From: Clostridiales bacterium
Lineage (GTDB): Bacteria > Bacillota > Clostridia > Christensenellales > Pumilibacteraceae
Assembly (NCBI GenBank): GCA_003533505.1
Contig: DQGD01000008.1
Span: 22,052 to 86,051, forward strand
DNA: 64,000 bases
Direction of reading: 5' to 3'
The position numbers and the translations under genes were made by a program. The stretch's first letter is position 1. Each line of letters begins with the position of its first letter. Under the pieces are notes generated by a model. That model saw only the letters and a list, made by a program, of their open reading frames with translations, did not search any database and was not told the DNA's origin. Positions 49,472 to 58,333 of the stretch are shown here, piece after piece.

Positions 49472-50365
49472 ATGGAAAAAGTCGATTACAAACATAATCA
49501 ATACTGCCTTGCGCTCGGCTTTTTCGATTGCATGCACCTCGGACACCGCGCAATTTTCAGGACGGGCAAAAAGTATGCCGAGGAGCACGGGCTTATGTTC
49601 GGCGCCTTTACGTTCTCACAACCAATCAAGAAGGACGGAGAAAACGTCGCCAAGCAGGTTTACGACTTTTGCGAGCGTAAAATGCTGTACGCGGAGTGCG
49701 GCGCGGAAAAGATTATCGCTTATCCGTTTACCGACGAAGTGAAAAATACCGAAGCTCGCGAGTTTCTGGACGGACTGACCGGCAATTACGACATAGCCGC
49801 TTTTGTGTGCGGCGACGATTACACTTTCGGTAAGTACGGGGCAGGCGACGTGCGGCTTCTTCGCGAGTACTGCGACGAAAAGGGAATTGCGCTCGTGATA
49901 GCTCCCACAATCGAACATAGCGGCAAAAGAATTTCCTCCACCGAGATTAAGTCGCTGCTATCGGTAGGCGACCTCAAATCGTGCGCCGAGCTTTTGGGAG
50001 AGAAGTATTTTATTTACGGCGAAGTCGTCAAGGGACGCGGCGAAGGGCACGTTTTCGGTATTCCTACCGCAAACGTTTCGGTAAGCGCGGACAAGCTTTT
50101 GCCGAAATGCGGTGTTTACGCTTGCACGGCGGACATTGACGGTAGACTGTACGGCGCGGTTACGAACGTTGGGGCGAAGCCGACATTCGACGACTATTCT
50201 ACTACGGTGGAGGCGCTCATCGAGGACTTTGACGGTGACTTGTACGGCAAATATATCAAGTTGTCGTTTTCCGAGTACCTGCGCGATATACGCAAATTCG
50301 ATACGCCCGACGAGCTTGTCGGAACGATTAAAAACGACATTAAACGGAGTAAAAGTTTATGCTAA
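49472..50365 (+). CDS. ribF: Bifunctional riboflavin kinase / FAD synthetase
   Basis: 297-residue RibF making FMN then FAD. The N-terminal adenylyltransferase has LGFFDCMHLGHRAIF (a Cys replaces the more usual Gly in FDGxHxGH), FVCGDDYTFGKYG and ISSTEIKSLL. The C-terminal kinase has GRGEGHVFGIPTANV and GVYACTADIDGRLYGAVTNVGAKPT-type sequence. One base separates it from truB. The downstream gene overlaps its 3' end by seven bases. Confidence 0.95.
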   Translation: MEKVDYKHNQYCLALGFFDCMHLGHRAIFRTGKKYAEEHGLMFGAFTFSQPIKKDGENVAKQVYDFCERKMLYAECGAEKIIAYPFTDEVKNTEAREFLDGLTGNYDIAAFVCGDDYTFGKYGAGDVRLLREYCDEKGIALVIAPTIEHSGKRISSTEIKSLLSVGDLKSCAELLGEKYFIYGEVVKGRGEGHVFGIPTANVSVSADKLLPKCGVYACTADIDGRLYGAVTNVGAKPTFDDYSTTVEALIEDFDGDLYGKYIKLSFSEYLRDIRKFDTPDELVGTIKNDIKRSKSLC

Positions 50366-51207
50366 GGATTGGACCGTCGGGAAACTCGCTCGGGTTTTAC
50401 GAGAGCGGAAGAAAACACACCTATGAGGAAGCCGAGTGGCTGCACGAGATAGGCTTGACGGCGTTCGAGTACTCGTTCGGACGCGGCGTACATATTACCG
50501 ACGAAACGGCGGCAAAAATAGCGCAGGAAATGAAAAAGTACGATATTGCGCTGTCGATTCACGCGCCGTACTACACGAATTTTGCAAATCCCGATTCGGA
50601 AATGATAGAAAAATCGATAGGTTATGTGCGGCAGTCGCTGATTGCGATGAAGAAAATGGGCGGCGCACGCGTCGTATTTCATCCGGCAGCATGCGGAAAA
50701 CAGGTAAGGAGCGAAGCTGTAGCCACAACGAAAAGCAACATAATCAAAATGATGAGCGAACTTAGCGAATGTCTGGGCTTCGACGACTATATTCTTTGTC
50801 CCGAAACGATGGGGAAGCTCGGGCAGATAGGCACGGTCGAAGAGGTTGTAGACTTTTGCAAGGCGGACAAGCACCTGTATCCGTGCTACGACTTCGGGCA
50901 CATAAACAGCTATACTCACGGCGGCATCAAGACAAAGGACGACTATAAACGGATTATCGATTATACGTTCGACGAACTCGGCGAGGAAAAAGCAAAAAAC
51001 ATCCATATTCACTTTTCCAAGATTCAGTACGGCGCGGCAGGAGAAATAAGACACCTTACGCTTGCGGACACCGAGTACGGTCCGGAGTATGCGCCGCTTG
51101 CGGAAGTCATCGACGAATACCGAATGACGCCCGTCATAATATGCGAATCGAAAGAAGTTATGGCAGAAGACGCGTTAATTATGAAAAAATGCCATAAAAT
51201 CATTTAA
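50359..51207 (+). CDS. Endonuclease IV-like TIM-barrel protein
   Basis: 282-residue protein of the AP-endonuclease family 2 (Nfo-like). Metal ligands of endonuclease IV can be placed: His in SIHAPYYTNF, His in VVFHPAACGK, Glu in CPETMGKLG, Asp and His in CYDFGHINSY, His in IHIHFSKI and Glu in ICESKEV. That supports a trinuclear zinc site and phosphodiester cleavage at abasic sites. It is divergent from E. coli Nfo, so a sugar-isomerase-like role is not excluded. Start ATG within ribF, with GGAGT upstream. Confidence 0.82.
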   Translation: MLRIGPSGNSLGFYESGRKHTYEEAEWLHEIGLTAFEYSFGRGVHITDETAAKIAQEMKKYDIALSIHAPYYTNFANPDSEMIEKSIGYVRQSLIAMKKMGGARVVFHPAACGKQVRSEAVATTKSNIIKMMSELSECLGFDDYILCPETMGKLGQIGTVEEVVDFCKADKHLYPCYDFGHINSYTHGGIKTKDDYKRIIDYTFDELGEEKAKNIHIHFSKIQYGAAGEIRHLTLADTEYGPEYAPLAEVIDEYRMTPVIICESKEVMAEDALIMKKCHKII

Positions 51208-51232
51208 CTTTTTTCGAGATATATGGTAGAAT
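51204..51232 (+). promoter_or_regulatory. Promoter for the M24 aminopeptidase-efp unit
   Basis: TTAACT (51204-51209), 17-bp spacer and TAGAAT (51227-51232) with extended -10 TGG. Start near 51239, two bases before the AGGAG site. Confidence 0.65.
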
Positions 51233-51252
51233 AGTACTCAGGAGTGTTTGGT

Positions 51253-52287
51253 ATGTTTAAGAAAATAGATACTTATCTCATCCTTAGCGACGTAAACAGG
51301 TTTTATTTCACGGGCTTCAAGTCCACGTTCGGTTGCGTTATTCTGACCGAGAACGAAAAATTCTTTATTACCGACCCGAGGTACGCCGCCGAGGCGCGTA
51401 AACTTATCACCGGCTTTAACGTAATCACCACTGTCGGAGCGAACTTTTACGACGATATAGTAAAGACACTCAAAAAGGTCGAGGCTAAGGTTGTGGGTTA
51501 TGAGGATGAATACGTCACCGTTGCGTCGTTCAAAAAGCTGAAATCCGAGCTGGACGGCTTTACCTTGAAGCCTGCGTCTGCCGATATAAACGACGAGCGT
51601 CTAATTAAATCGGAGGACGAAATCGCCAAGATTGCAGCCGCCGAAGTCGTTACGCAAAAAGCTCTTTTGAAAACTTTGCCGCTGCTTAAATACGGCGTGA
51701 CGGAAAAGGACATTTCCAACGAAATCACCTACCAGATGCTGTCGTTGGGCGCGGAGGAGCTGGCGTTTGAAAACATCGTCGCGTTCGGCGTGAACACCGC
51801 CAATCCGCATCATCATCCGTCGATGAAGAAACTCGAAAAGAACGATATGGTTACTTTCGACATCGGCGCGAGAGTAAACGGCTATTGTGGCGATATGACG
51901 CGTACTTTCTGCGTCGGCACGCCTATGGAAAAGCTTGCGAAAATTCACCAAATCGTGCTCGAAGCGCAGGCTTATGCGCTAAACAACATTAAGGCAGGCA
52001 TGACGGGAAGAGAAGCGCACCTGCTCGCGAGCGAGTATATAACCGCTCACGGCTACGGAAACGAGTTTACGCATTCGCTCGGACACGGCATAGGCGTAGT
52101 TGTCCACGAAGCTCCGTATTTAAGCCCGCGCTCCGACGAGGTGCTTAAAGAAAATATGGTGTGCTCGGTTGAGCCCGGTATTTACGTCGACGGACTCGGC
52201 GGCGTGAGGATAGAGGACTTAATAGTTATTAAAAACGACGGCGCAGTCAATCTCACTACGCTTGTCGATAAAAAAATAGACTTATAA
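51253..52287 (+). CDS. M24 family aminopeptidase P-like (Xaa-Pro peptidase)
   Basis: 344-residue creatinase-fold peptidase that removes an N-terminal residue before proline. An N-terminal creatinase-like domain precedes the catalytic M24 domain. Metal ligands: two Asp in FDIGARVNGYCGDMTRTF, His in HSLGHGIGVVVHE, Glu in SVEPGIYV and GGVRIED. Start ATG at 51253, with GGAG eight bases upstream; a GTG at 51244 would sit on that site. efp follows, the same order as B. subtilis yqhT-efp. Confidence 0.93.
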   Translation: MFKKIDTYLILSDVNRFYFTGFKSTFGCVILTENEKFFITDPRYAAEARKLITGFNVITTVGANFYDDIVKTLKKVEAKVVGYEDEYVTVASFKKLKSELDGFTLKPASADINDERLIKSEDEIAKIAAAEVVTQKALLKTLPLLKYGVTEKDISNEITYQMLSLGAEELAFENIVAFGVNTANPHHHPSMKKLEKNDMVTFDIGARVNGYCGDMTRTFCVGTPMEKLAKIHQIVLEAQAYALNNIKAGMTGREAHLLASEYITAHGYGNEFTHSLGHGIGVVVHEAPYLSPRSDEVLKENMVCSVEPGIYVDGLGGVRIEDLIVIKNDGAVNLTTLVDKKIDL

Positions 52288-52313
52288 TTTGTAATTACAT
52301 TCAGGAGGATTGT

Positions 52314-52871
52314 ATGGTAGCAGGAGATTTTAGAAAAGGCGTAACTATCGAAATCGACGGTAAGGTTTATATGGTCGTCGACTTCCAGCACGTTAAGCCC
52401 GGTAAGGGTGCGGCGTTCGTCCGTACCAAGCTGAAAAACGTCGTGACCGGACAGGTGCTCGAGCAGACCTTTAACCCCACGGACAAGTACCCGGACGCTC
52501 GTATCGAGAGAAAGGAAATGCAGTATTCCTACAACGACGGCAATTTGTACTATTTCATGGACATGGATTCGTTCGATATGCTGCCGCTTAACTATGATAT
52601 GGTAGCCGACGCTATGCAGTTCGTGAAAGAGGAAATGATGGTGACGATTCAGCTTTACAAGGGCGAAGCGTTCAGCGTCGTTCCCCCGAACTTCGTAGAG
52701 CTCGAGGTGGCTTCTACCGAGCCCGGCATTCAGGGCGATACCTCGAAAGCCGGCAACAAGCCTGCTACGCTCGAAACCGGCTACAACATTCAGGTGCCGC
52801 TTTTCGTCAATACCGGCGACAAAATCCGCGTCGACACGCGCACCGGAACGTACATGGAGCGCGTGAAGTAA
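52314..52871 (+). CDS. efp: Elongation factor P
   Basis: 185-residue EF-P, which relieves ribosome stalling at polyproline. The three OB-like domains are complete. The tip loop QHVKPGKGAAFVRTKLKN has the Lys that can be modified (KPGKGAA). FVNTGDKIRVDTRTGTYMERVK is the family C-terminus. Start ATG after GGAGG. Two hairpins follow, the second a clear terminator. Confidence 0.97.
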   Translation: MVAGDFRKGVTIEIDGKVYMVVDFQHVKPGKGAAFVRTKLKNVVTGQVLEQTFNPTDKYPDARIERKEMQYSYNDGNLYYFMDMDSFDMLPLNYDMVADAMQFVKEEMMVTIQLYKGEAFSVVPPNFVELEVASTEPGIQGDTSKAGNKPATLETGYNIQVPLFVNTGDKIRVDTRTGTYMERVK

Positions 52872-52910
52872 AGCTTCGTGCTTTCGTAAAAATCAGTTAT
52901 CCGATACAGC

Positions 52911-52936
52911 CCGTAATGTGAGGTACCATGTTACGG
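52911..52936 (+). repeat. Hairpin downstream of efp
   Basis: CCGTAATGTG (52911-52920) pairs with CATGTTACGG (52927-52936), with two wobbles, around AGGTAC. Followed by ACTTTTC, a poor T-tract, so at best a weak terminator. Confidence 0.45.
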
Positions 52937-52972
52937 ACTTTTCGGTTGCGTAAGAATAATATTATCGGACTT

Positions 52973-53006
52973 AAAGGTCGTTCGCTTTTGCGGACGGTCT
53001 TTTTTC
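52973..53006 (+). terminator. Terminator before the spoIIIA operon
   Basis: A 13-bp stem, AAAGGTCGTTCGC (52973-52985) with GCGGACGGTCTTT (52990-53002), including wobbles, around a TTTT loop, then T-run. Bases 53007-53096, up to spoIIIAA, hold no promoter that I can identify with confidence. Confidence 0.88.
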
Positions 53007-53096
53007 TTTAATCTGTACTAACGGTTGTCCGTGTCTAATATATTTATGATAAGGCGCAAAGGAGCACATTGAAAACCGACCTTGTGAGGTGACTTT

Positions 53097-54014
53097 ATGA
53101 TAGAAAAGCTATTACCGGACGAATTTCTTTCGGTTATTCGTTCCCGACTTGACGAGAGCCGACTATACGAGTTAAGAATAAGAACCGCGCAGCCGATTGT
53201 AATCGATTACGGCGGCAGGTATTATTATTTAGGGAAAAGCGGCTTGCTCGACGAGCCCGAACATGCGTTTACGGCGAGCGACGGTCTGGTCAAGAACATA
53301 GTAGTGAGCGCGACGGAATACTCGCTGTACAGCGTGAACAATCAGCTGTCGAGGGGGTATATAACGATTGAGGGAGGAATCAGGTTGGGCGTTTGCGGCG
53401 AAACGGTAAAGGACGCCGGAGGAGTGAAAACAATCAAGGACTTTACGTCGGTAAACATTCGTTTTCCGCACGAGATTAGCGACTGCTCGCTGACGGCGTT
53501 CTCATACATAAACGACGTGAGACTGCGGAGCGCGCTGATAGTTGCGCCGCCGGGAGCCGGGAAAACTACCGTGCTTCGCGACCTTTGCTGTAATATCTCA
53601 AAAATCGCGATTAAAAACATTTTGCTTGTCGACGAGCGTAGCGAAATCGCCGCGGTACACGCAGGAGTCGCGCAGCTGAACGTGGGCATCGGCACAGATA
53701 TTATCTCGAACTGCACTAAGAGCTACGCCTTTTCTTACGGGGTTCGAAGCATGCGCCCGGACGTCATCGTCACCGACGAGCTGATGGGCGAGGAGGATTT
53801 TGAGGCGGTTGCCGACGCGATTGCAGGCGGCGTGGCGGTAATAGCCTCCGTTCATGCTTCTACGCCCGAGGAGCTGTTTGTCAGACGCGGCTTTAAGGAG
53901 CTATACGACAAGAAAATAATTACTCGCTATGTGTTTTTGTCGGACAGGAACGGACCGGGCACCTATGAGAACGTTTACGACGCTGACATGAAGCGCTTGT
54001 ATCTTGCTTCGTGA
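53097..54014 (+). CDS. spoIIIAA: Stage III sporulation protein AA (ATPase)
   Basis: 305-residue secretion-type ATPase, related to type II/IV system ATPases, that drives the mother cell-to-forespore channel. Walker A is PPGAGKTT near residue 152. LLVDERSEIAAVHAG and RSMRPDVIVTDELMGEED hold the Walker B region. First gene of the eight-gene spoIIIA operon, expected to be sigma-E controlled; I see no clear sigma-E promoter. Start ATG after GAGGTGA. The stop overlaps spoIIIAB (GTGA). Confidence 0.96.
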   Translation: MIEKLLPDEFLSVIRSRLDESRLYELRIRTAQPIVIDYGGRYYYLGKSGLLDEPEHAFTASDGLVKNIVVSATEYSLYSVNNQLSRGYITIEGGIRLGVCGETVKDAGGVKTIKDFTSVNIRFPHEISDCSLTAFSYINDVRLRSALIVAPPGAGKTTVLRDLCCNISKIAIKNILLVDERSEIAAVHAGVAQLNVGIGTDIISNCTKSYAFSYGVRSMRPDVIVTDELMGEEDFEAVADAIAGGVAVIASVHASTPEELFVRRGFKELYDKKIITRYVFLSDRNGPGTYENVYDADMKRLYLAS

Positions 54015-54499
54015 CCGATATGGCGATAAAATTTGTGCTGATTTTGGCGTTTGTCGCGCTCGGAACCACGGTCGGGGTAGCGTATTCCGGGCGGCTGACC
54101 TCGCGCAGGCGGTATTTCGAGGAAATAGTCGCACTGATAAACTCGATTTCCGGCGACATAAAGTTCCGTCAGGCAACGGTGGCGACGATTGTGAGCGAGG
54201 GCGAGTACAAGGCGATTAAGCCGACGACAGATGCGTTCGTGCGATACGTCACCAACGAATCCAAAGACTTGAAGATTCCGAGACAAGAGCTTAGCGAAAG
54301 GGAATATACGGTAATAGTCGAGTTGTTTTCCGCTTTGGGAACATACGATTTGGACACGCAGTTGTTTGTTTTGGATAACTATAAAGCTAAGATAAACGAA
54401 TTTTACGCCTCGGCAAAGGACAAGGAAAACAAATACGCGGCGACGGCAATAAAGCTCGGAGTGCTTATCGGGCTCGGCGCAGGCGTCGTCGTATTATAG
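54011..54499 (+). CDS. spoIIIAB: Stage III sporulation protein AB
   Basis: 162-residue protein with an N-terminal membrane helix (AIKFVLILAFVALGTTVGVAY), a helical soluble domain (ISGDIKFRQATV, then LFSALGTYDLDTQ) and a C-terminal hydrophobic segment (IKLGVLIGLGAGVVVL), like type II secretion GspF-type proteins. GTG at 54011 overlaps the spoIIIAA stop; ATG at 54020 is the alternative. Neither has a good ribosome site, so coupling is likely. Confidence 0.94.
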   Translation: MTDMAIKFVLILAFVALGTTVGVAYSGRLTSRRRYFEEIVALINSISGDIKFRQATVATIVSEGEYKAIKPTTDAFVRYVTNESKDLKIPRQELSEREYTVIVELFSALGTYDLDTQLFVLDNYKAKINEFYASAKDKENKYAATAIKLGVLIGLGAGVVVL

Positions 54500-54512
54500 G
54501 AGACGAACGAGT

Positions 54513-54710
54513 GTGGATATAAGTATCATTTTGAAAATCGCAGCCGTAGGCATATTGACTGCTATCGTAAATCAGGTGCTGAAAAAAGCCGATAAGGACG
54601 AAATAGCGACGCTAACGACGCTTGCCGGGCTCGTCATCGTTCTGATGATGGTCATCGATATGATTTCGCAACTTTTTGAAACGCTTAAAACTCTTTTTGC
54701 GTTCTATTAG
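54513..54710 (+). CDS. spoIIIAC: Stage III sporulation protein AC
   Basis: 65-residue protein with two membrane helices flanking the basic-acidic turn NQVLKKADKDEIA, the SpoIIIAC signature. It contributes to the inner-membrane part of the channel. Start GTG at 54513, after GGAGACG. spoIIIAD starts one base after its stop. Confidence 0.95.
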   Translation: MDISIILKIAAVGILTAIVNQVLKKADKDEIATLTTLAGLVIVLMMVIDMISQLFETLKTLFAFY

Positions 54711-54711
54711 T

Positions 54712-55098
54712 ATGAGCATAGTTACGTTATGCGCGATAGGCATTGTAACGGCGTTTTCGGCAATGCTGATAAGAGAAAACCGCCCCGACATTGCGGTGTT
54801 GATTGTCGTTGCCGGCGGCATTATGATACTGATGGGCGTAGCGGACAGGCTTATCGAAACAATCGATTTTTTTCACGGAATTTCGGACAAGGCAGGGCTT
54901 GACGGAAGCATAATGAAAATACTCGTCAAAATCGTCGGAATAGGTTATATCGCCGATTTTTCCGCAGGGATTGCGGAGGAATCAGGCTCGAAAATGCTGG
55001 GAGAAAAGATAATTTTCGGCGCGAAAATCATAATATTCGCCGTTTCTATTCCGCTGATTCAGATGTTGTTTAACGTCGTTACGGAGCTGCTGCAATGA
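54712..55098 (+). CDS. spoIIIAD: Stage III sporulation protein AD
   Basis: 128-residue integral membrane protein with four hydrophobic stretches and the core IVGIGYIADFSAGIAEESGS. It is typical of SpoIIIAD, whose homologues share the spoIIIAC fold. Start ATG at 54712, directly after the spoIIIAC stop; the frame is open upstream but that segment overlaps spoIIIAC in another frame. Overlaps spoIIIAE (ATGA). Confidence 0.95.
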   Translation: MSIVTLCAIGIVTAFSAMLIRENRPDIAVLIVVAGGIMILMGVADRLIETIDFFHGISDKAGLDGSIMKILVKIVGIGYIADFSAGIAEESGSKMLGEKIIFGAKIIIFAVSIPLIQMLFNVVTELLQ

Positions 55099-56336
55099 AA
55101 AAGCTGTTAATTCTGATACCGATGCTCGCAATGCTCACGAGTGCGATTTTTTCGCCGCCGCCCGTTGTCGCTTTTGCGCAAGAGCAGGATAATTCCACTG
55201 TAGAGCAAGTAGAAAGCGTCAGGAACACCGCAGCAGACGACGAGGACGAAGAAGAGGAACAAATAGGCATAGAAGAGCTTTTAAGCGAGCTTGACATCAG
55301 TGCGCTAGACGAATATTTCAAGTCGATGCCGGATAATAGCCGCGAGTTATTCGGGACGGGGCTTAAAGATTGGCTCGTAAAGGTCGCGAATGGCGAGTTC
55401 AAATTCGAGTATTCCTCGTTTGTCAAATACGCGCTGTCGACGTTGGGCGAATCCGTGGCTTCCACGCTTCCGATACTGTTGTCGATTATCGCGATTGCTA
55501 TACTCATAAGCCTTGTAGGTGGCATTAAAGGAAGCTTCGCCTCGAAGTCGACCGACGCTGTAGTAAATTTTGCGGGAATTACGTTGGTTTCGATTTTGGT
55601 TTTAATAGAAATTTTCGGAGTGATACGCGACGTAAAATCAATGGTAGAGGCAGTCAGGACTCAATCGGAAATCGTGTTTCCGATACTGTTCACTCTTATG
55701 ACGGCGCTGGGGGCAAGCGGCTCGATTGCTATATATCAGCCTGCGGTGGCGATTTTTGCAATCTCCATAACCGAGCTCGTAACCTCGCTGGCTCTTCCTG
55801 CGCTGATTGTCGCGGTGGTGTTCTCGATAGTGGGTAATCTTTCGGGAACGGTCAAGCTGGGCGGCGCGGCTAAGTTTTGTTTATCTGCGGCGAAATGGGT
55901 GTTATACACGACGTTTTTCTTGTTTCTGGCATTTTTGTCGGTGCAGGGGATTACGGCGGCGATTTACGACAACGTTTCCGTCAGGGCGGCTAAGTTTGCG
56001 TTATCGAAGTATGTACCGATAATCGGCGGTTACCTCTCCGAGGGTTTTAACGTTATACTTGCCGGAAGCGTGCTAATAAAAAATGCGGTGGGGATGACTG
56101 CCGTGCTGATTTTGCTGATGACCGTTGTGCCGATGCTCATAAAAATCATAGTCGTATCATTGTCGTTGAAACTCGCCGGCGCGATAACGGAGCCGCTGGA
56201 GGGCGGTAAAATAACGTCGCTGTTAAACTCGATTTCGGGCGCGATAAATCTGCTTATCGCCGTGGTGTGCGGCTTGGCGTTCATATACTTCGTCTTTTTG
56301 ATTTTGCTCATAGCGAGCGGAAATCTGGTGTTATAG
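55095..56336 (+). CDS. spoIIIAE: Stage III sporulation protein AE
   Basis: 413-residue multi-pass protein. Signal peptide: KKLLILIPMLAMLTSAIF, then a cleavage-like region with PPVVAFAQEQ. An acidic soluble segment (about 32-110) is followed by six or more membrane helices to the end. It is the likely permease-like element of the channel. Overlaps spoIIIAD and lies 11 bases before spoIIIAF. Confidence 0.95.
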   Translation: MKKLLILIPMLAMLTSAIFSPPPVVAFAQEQDNSTVEQVESVRNTAADDEDEEEEQIGIEELLSELDISALDEYFKSMPDNSRELFGTGLKDWLVKVANGEFKFEYSSFVKYALSTLGESVASTLPILLSIIAIAILISLVGGIKGSFASKSTDAVVNFAGITLVSILVLIEIFGVIRDVKSMVEAVRTQSEIVFPILFTLMTALGASGSIAIYQPAVAIFAISITELVTSLALPALIVAVVFSIVGNLSGTVKLGGAAKFCLSAAKWVLYTTFFLFLAFLSVQGITAAIYDNVSVRAAKFALSKYVPIIGGYLSEGFNVILAGSVLIKNAVGMTAVLILLMTVVPMLIKIIVVSLSLKLAGAITEPLEGGKITSLLNSISGAINLLIAVVCGLAFIYFVFLILLIASGNLVL

Positions 56337-56347
56337 GGAGGGGCGAA

Positions 56348-56848
56348 ATGTCTGCATTGGCCGCGTGGATAACCGCGATATTCGTAGCGGTAGTGATAGC
56401 TATCGGCGCAGAATTATTGTTTTCGGACACTCGCATGTCGAAATTCATTCGTTCGGTTACCGCAATCGTGATATTGCTCGTTATCGTCATGCCGATACCT
56501 GCGCTTGTCAAAACCGGGTTTTCGATTGGTGGCGACGATACCGCCGAAAACAATATGCAGCTTGACGAGTCGTTTATCGGGTTTGTCGACGAAAAAAGAA
56601 TAAACGCCGTCGAAGCCGCGCTTGCAGGCGAGCTTAAAAACGCAGGTATTAGCGGCGCAGCGGTAAAAATTACGAGAGCAGGGAACGGCGAGAAAACAAA
56701 AATTGTACAAGTCGAAATAAATTTAACCGATTCCGTAATAGACGAAAAACTCGGGCATATAAATATGAATGAGTTGGCGGTGACGACGGTGTGTAAGTAT
56801 CTTAACATAGAAAAAAGCAAGGTAGTCGTGTATGGGCAAAAAGACTGA
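56348..56848 (+). CDS. spoIIIAF: Stage III sporulation protein AF
   Basis: 166-residue protein with two N-terminal membrane helices (AAWITAIFVAVVIAIGAELL and VTAIVILLVIVMPIPALV) and a soluble C-terminal domain containing AVKITRAGNGEKT. SpoIIIAF forms a ring in the channel with AG and AH. Start ATG after GGGAGGGG. Overlaps spoIIIAG by 17 bases. Confidence 0.93.
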   Translation: MSALAAWITAIFVAVVIAIGAELLFSDTRMSKFIRSVTAIVILLVIVMPIPALVKTGFSIGGDDTAENNMQLDESFIGFVDEKRINAVEAALAGELKNAGISGAAVKITRAGNGEKTKIVQVEINLTDSVIDEKLGHINMNELAVTTVCKYLNIEKSKVVVYGQKD

Positions 56849-57326
56849 CAAACTCAAAGACGGGCTGAAAAATCTGAAGAACAAGGAGATAATAATAGCC
56901 GCGATTGCGGTGGCGATTATGCTGATTGTGTACTTTGTGGGAGGTAGCGGCAGGTCGCAGACGGCAAAAAACGACGAGGTGACGGGCAGCGATTATCGGA
57001 CGGAAACCGAAGCAAAGCTGCGCGACGCCATAGTCAAGCTGAGCGGCGACAAAAACGCGGAAATTATAGTAAGTTGGGAGAGCGGAACAGAATCGCTGAT
57101 AGCATATTCTACGACCGAGAACCAGAATTCGACGACGAAAACGCCCACCGTCGTTCAGGGCGGCAAGCCGATAGTGTTGAAGGAAATCTATCCCAAAGCC
57201 GTCGGGGCGGTAGTAGTCGTAAAGGGCGGCGGCGAAGTGAAAACAAAGCTCGATATAATAAACGCGGTGGTTGCGATAACGCAGATGCCGCCGGAAAACG
57301 TAGCGGTCTACGGCGCAAAAAAATAA
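56832..57326 (+). CDS. spoIIIAG: Stage III sporulation protein AG
   Basis: 164-residue protein with one membrane helix (EIIIAAIAVAIMLIVYFVGG, about residues 20-39) and an extracellular ring-building domain. That domain ends with PKAVGAVVVVKGGGEVKTK, MPPENVAVYG and a Lys-rich tail, typical of SpoIIIAG. It forms the large ring in the intermembrane space. Overlaps the end of spoIIIAF. Confidence 0.95.
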   Translation: MGKKTDKLKDGLKNLKNKEIIIAAIAVAIMLIVYFVGGSGRSQTAKNDEVTGSDYRTETEAKLRDAIVKLSGDKNAEIIVSWESGTESLIAYSTTENQNSTTKTPTVVQGGKPIVLKEIYPKAVGAVVVVKGGGEVKTKLDIINAVVAITQMPPENVAVYGAKK

Positions 57327-57357
57327 ATTAGTTATCTTTATTCAGGAGGATATAAAC

Positions 57358-57837
57358 ATGTTGGGTAAAAAGGGAAAGATTTTCGTTCTTGCAGGTATGA
57401 TTGCGCTGCTCGTCGTAACGGGCGTGCTGAACATCTATCTTAACAAGAGCGCGCAAAAAGCAAATGCAGGAACCGACACGGTAACCAGCGCGGACTTCTT
57501 TGCGGCGTATCGCACCGACAGGACGGAAACGAGAAATCAGACGATTATGTACCTTGACGCGATAATCAAGGACGAGGCTTCCAGCGAAGAGGCTGTTAAG
57601 AAAGCGGAGGACGACAAGCTCGCGCTCACCTCGGCAATGGACACAGAACTCGTGCTCGAGGGGTTGATTAAAGCGGCAGGCTTCGAGGACGCGGTGGTCA
57701 CTTCTTCGACGGAAAACGTCAATATAATCATCAAGTCTGCGTCGCTCACGAGCGAGCAGGTGGCGAAGGTGCTGGAAATCGTTACCGCAGAAACGGGAAA
57801 AACCGCGTCAAACGTGAGAATTATTCCGGTCGAATAG
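57358..57837 (+). CDS. spoIIIAH: Stage III sporulation protein AH
   Basis: 159-residue protein with an N-terminal membrane helix (KIFVLAGMIALLVVTGVLNIYL) and the YscJ/FliF-like ring domain that pairs with forespore SpoIIQ. DADYFAAYRTDRTETR-like sequence is seen here as SADFFAAYRTDRTETRNQ, followed by SEEAVKKAEDD and the LIKAAGFEDAVV region. Start ATG after CAGGAGG. Last gene of the operon. No clear terminator; the next promoter follows within 30 bases. Confidence 0.95.
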   Translation: MLGKKGKIFVLAGMIALLVVTGVLNIYLNKSAQKANAGTDTVTSADFFAAYRTDRTETRNQTIMYLDAIIKDEASSEEAVKKAEDDKLALTSAMDTELVLEGLIKAAGFEDAVVTSSTENVNIIIKSASLTSEQVAKVLEIVTAETGKTASNVRIIPVE

Positions 57838-57846
57838 GTAAATTGA

Positions 57847-57875
57847 TTGAAATTTCCGTTTGCTTGTGTTATAAT
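57847..57875 (+). promoter_or_regulatory. Promoter for the Asp23-nusB-folD operon
   Basis: TTGAAA (57847-57852), 17-bp spacer and perfect TATAAT (57870-57875) with extended -10 TGT. Start near 57882; leader of about 73 bases. Confidence 0.86.
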
Positions 57876-57954
57876 ATATTTAGTCTGGAGGAGAAGCGCC
57901 GTTCGAGCGCGCGGATAAGCCGAAGGGCAGAGTGTTTGACAAGGAGCGGAAGCT

Positions 57955-58275
57955 ATGCCGTTTAAGTCGCGGTACAATGCCGATTTCACCGGAAAGGTTA
58001 ATTACGGACACAAGGTTATCGTGTCTATAATTTCGCTTGCCGCTCAGGAAATCCGCGGAGTCGCCGGGCTTCAGGGCAAGCGGATTCGCACCGAAACGTC
58101 GGGCGACACAATCAATATCGACGTGTACATCGATGTTATCATCGGGTTTTCGTGCGCAGAGGTTGCCTACCGCGTTCAGGAGAACGTAAAGCGCAGCGTC
58201 GAGAGCATGACAAACCTTAAAACCGGCACGGTCAACGTCAACGTTTTAGGCGTGTGCTTTGACGAAACGGTATAA
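57955..58275 (+). CDS. Asp23/Gls24 family protein (YqhY-like)
   Basis: 106-residue Asp23-domain protein, paralogous to the one at 24383-24733. It contains IISLAAQEIRGVAGLQGKRI and NINIDVYIDVIIGFSCAEVA-type sequence, here TINIDVYIDVIIGFSCAEVA, and ends TVNVNVLGVCFDE. The slot next to nusB matches B. subtilis yqhY, which has been linked to lipid/acetyl-CoA carboxylase balance; accB and accC, its usual upstream neighbours there, are not here. Start ATG after AAGGAG. Confidence 0.9.
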   Translation: MPFKSRYNADFTGKVNYGHKVIVSIISLAAQEIRGVAGLQGKRIRTETSGDTINIDVYIDVIIGFSCAEVAYRVQENVKRSVESMTNLKTGTVNVNVLGVCFDETV

Positions 58276-58294
58276 AAATACTATATGAAACGAA

Positions 58295-58333
58295 GCCGCA
58301 GGTTTCCCGTGAATATCGGGAAACCTTGTCGGC
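58295..58333 (+). promoter_or_regulatory. Strong intercistronic hairpin before nusB
   Basis: GGTTTCCCG (58301-58309) pairs perfectly with CGGGAAACC (58317-58325); outside it GCCG (58295-58298) can pair with CGGC (58330-58333). No T-tract follows. The GGAG site of nusB lies eight bases beyond. It may be a processing or translation-control element. Confidence 0.55.
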
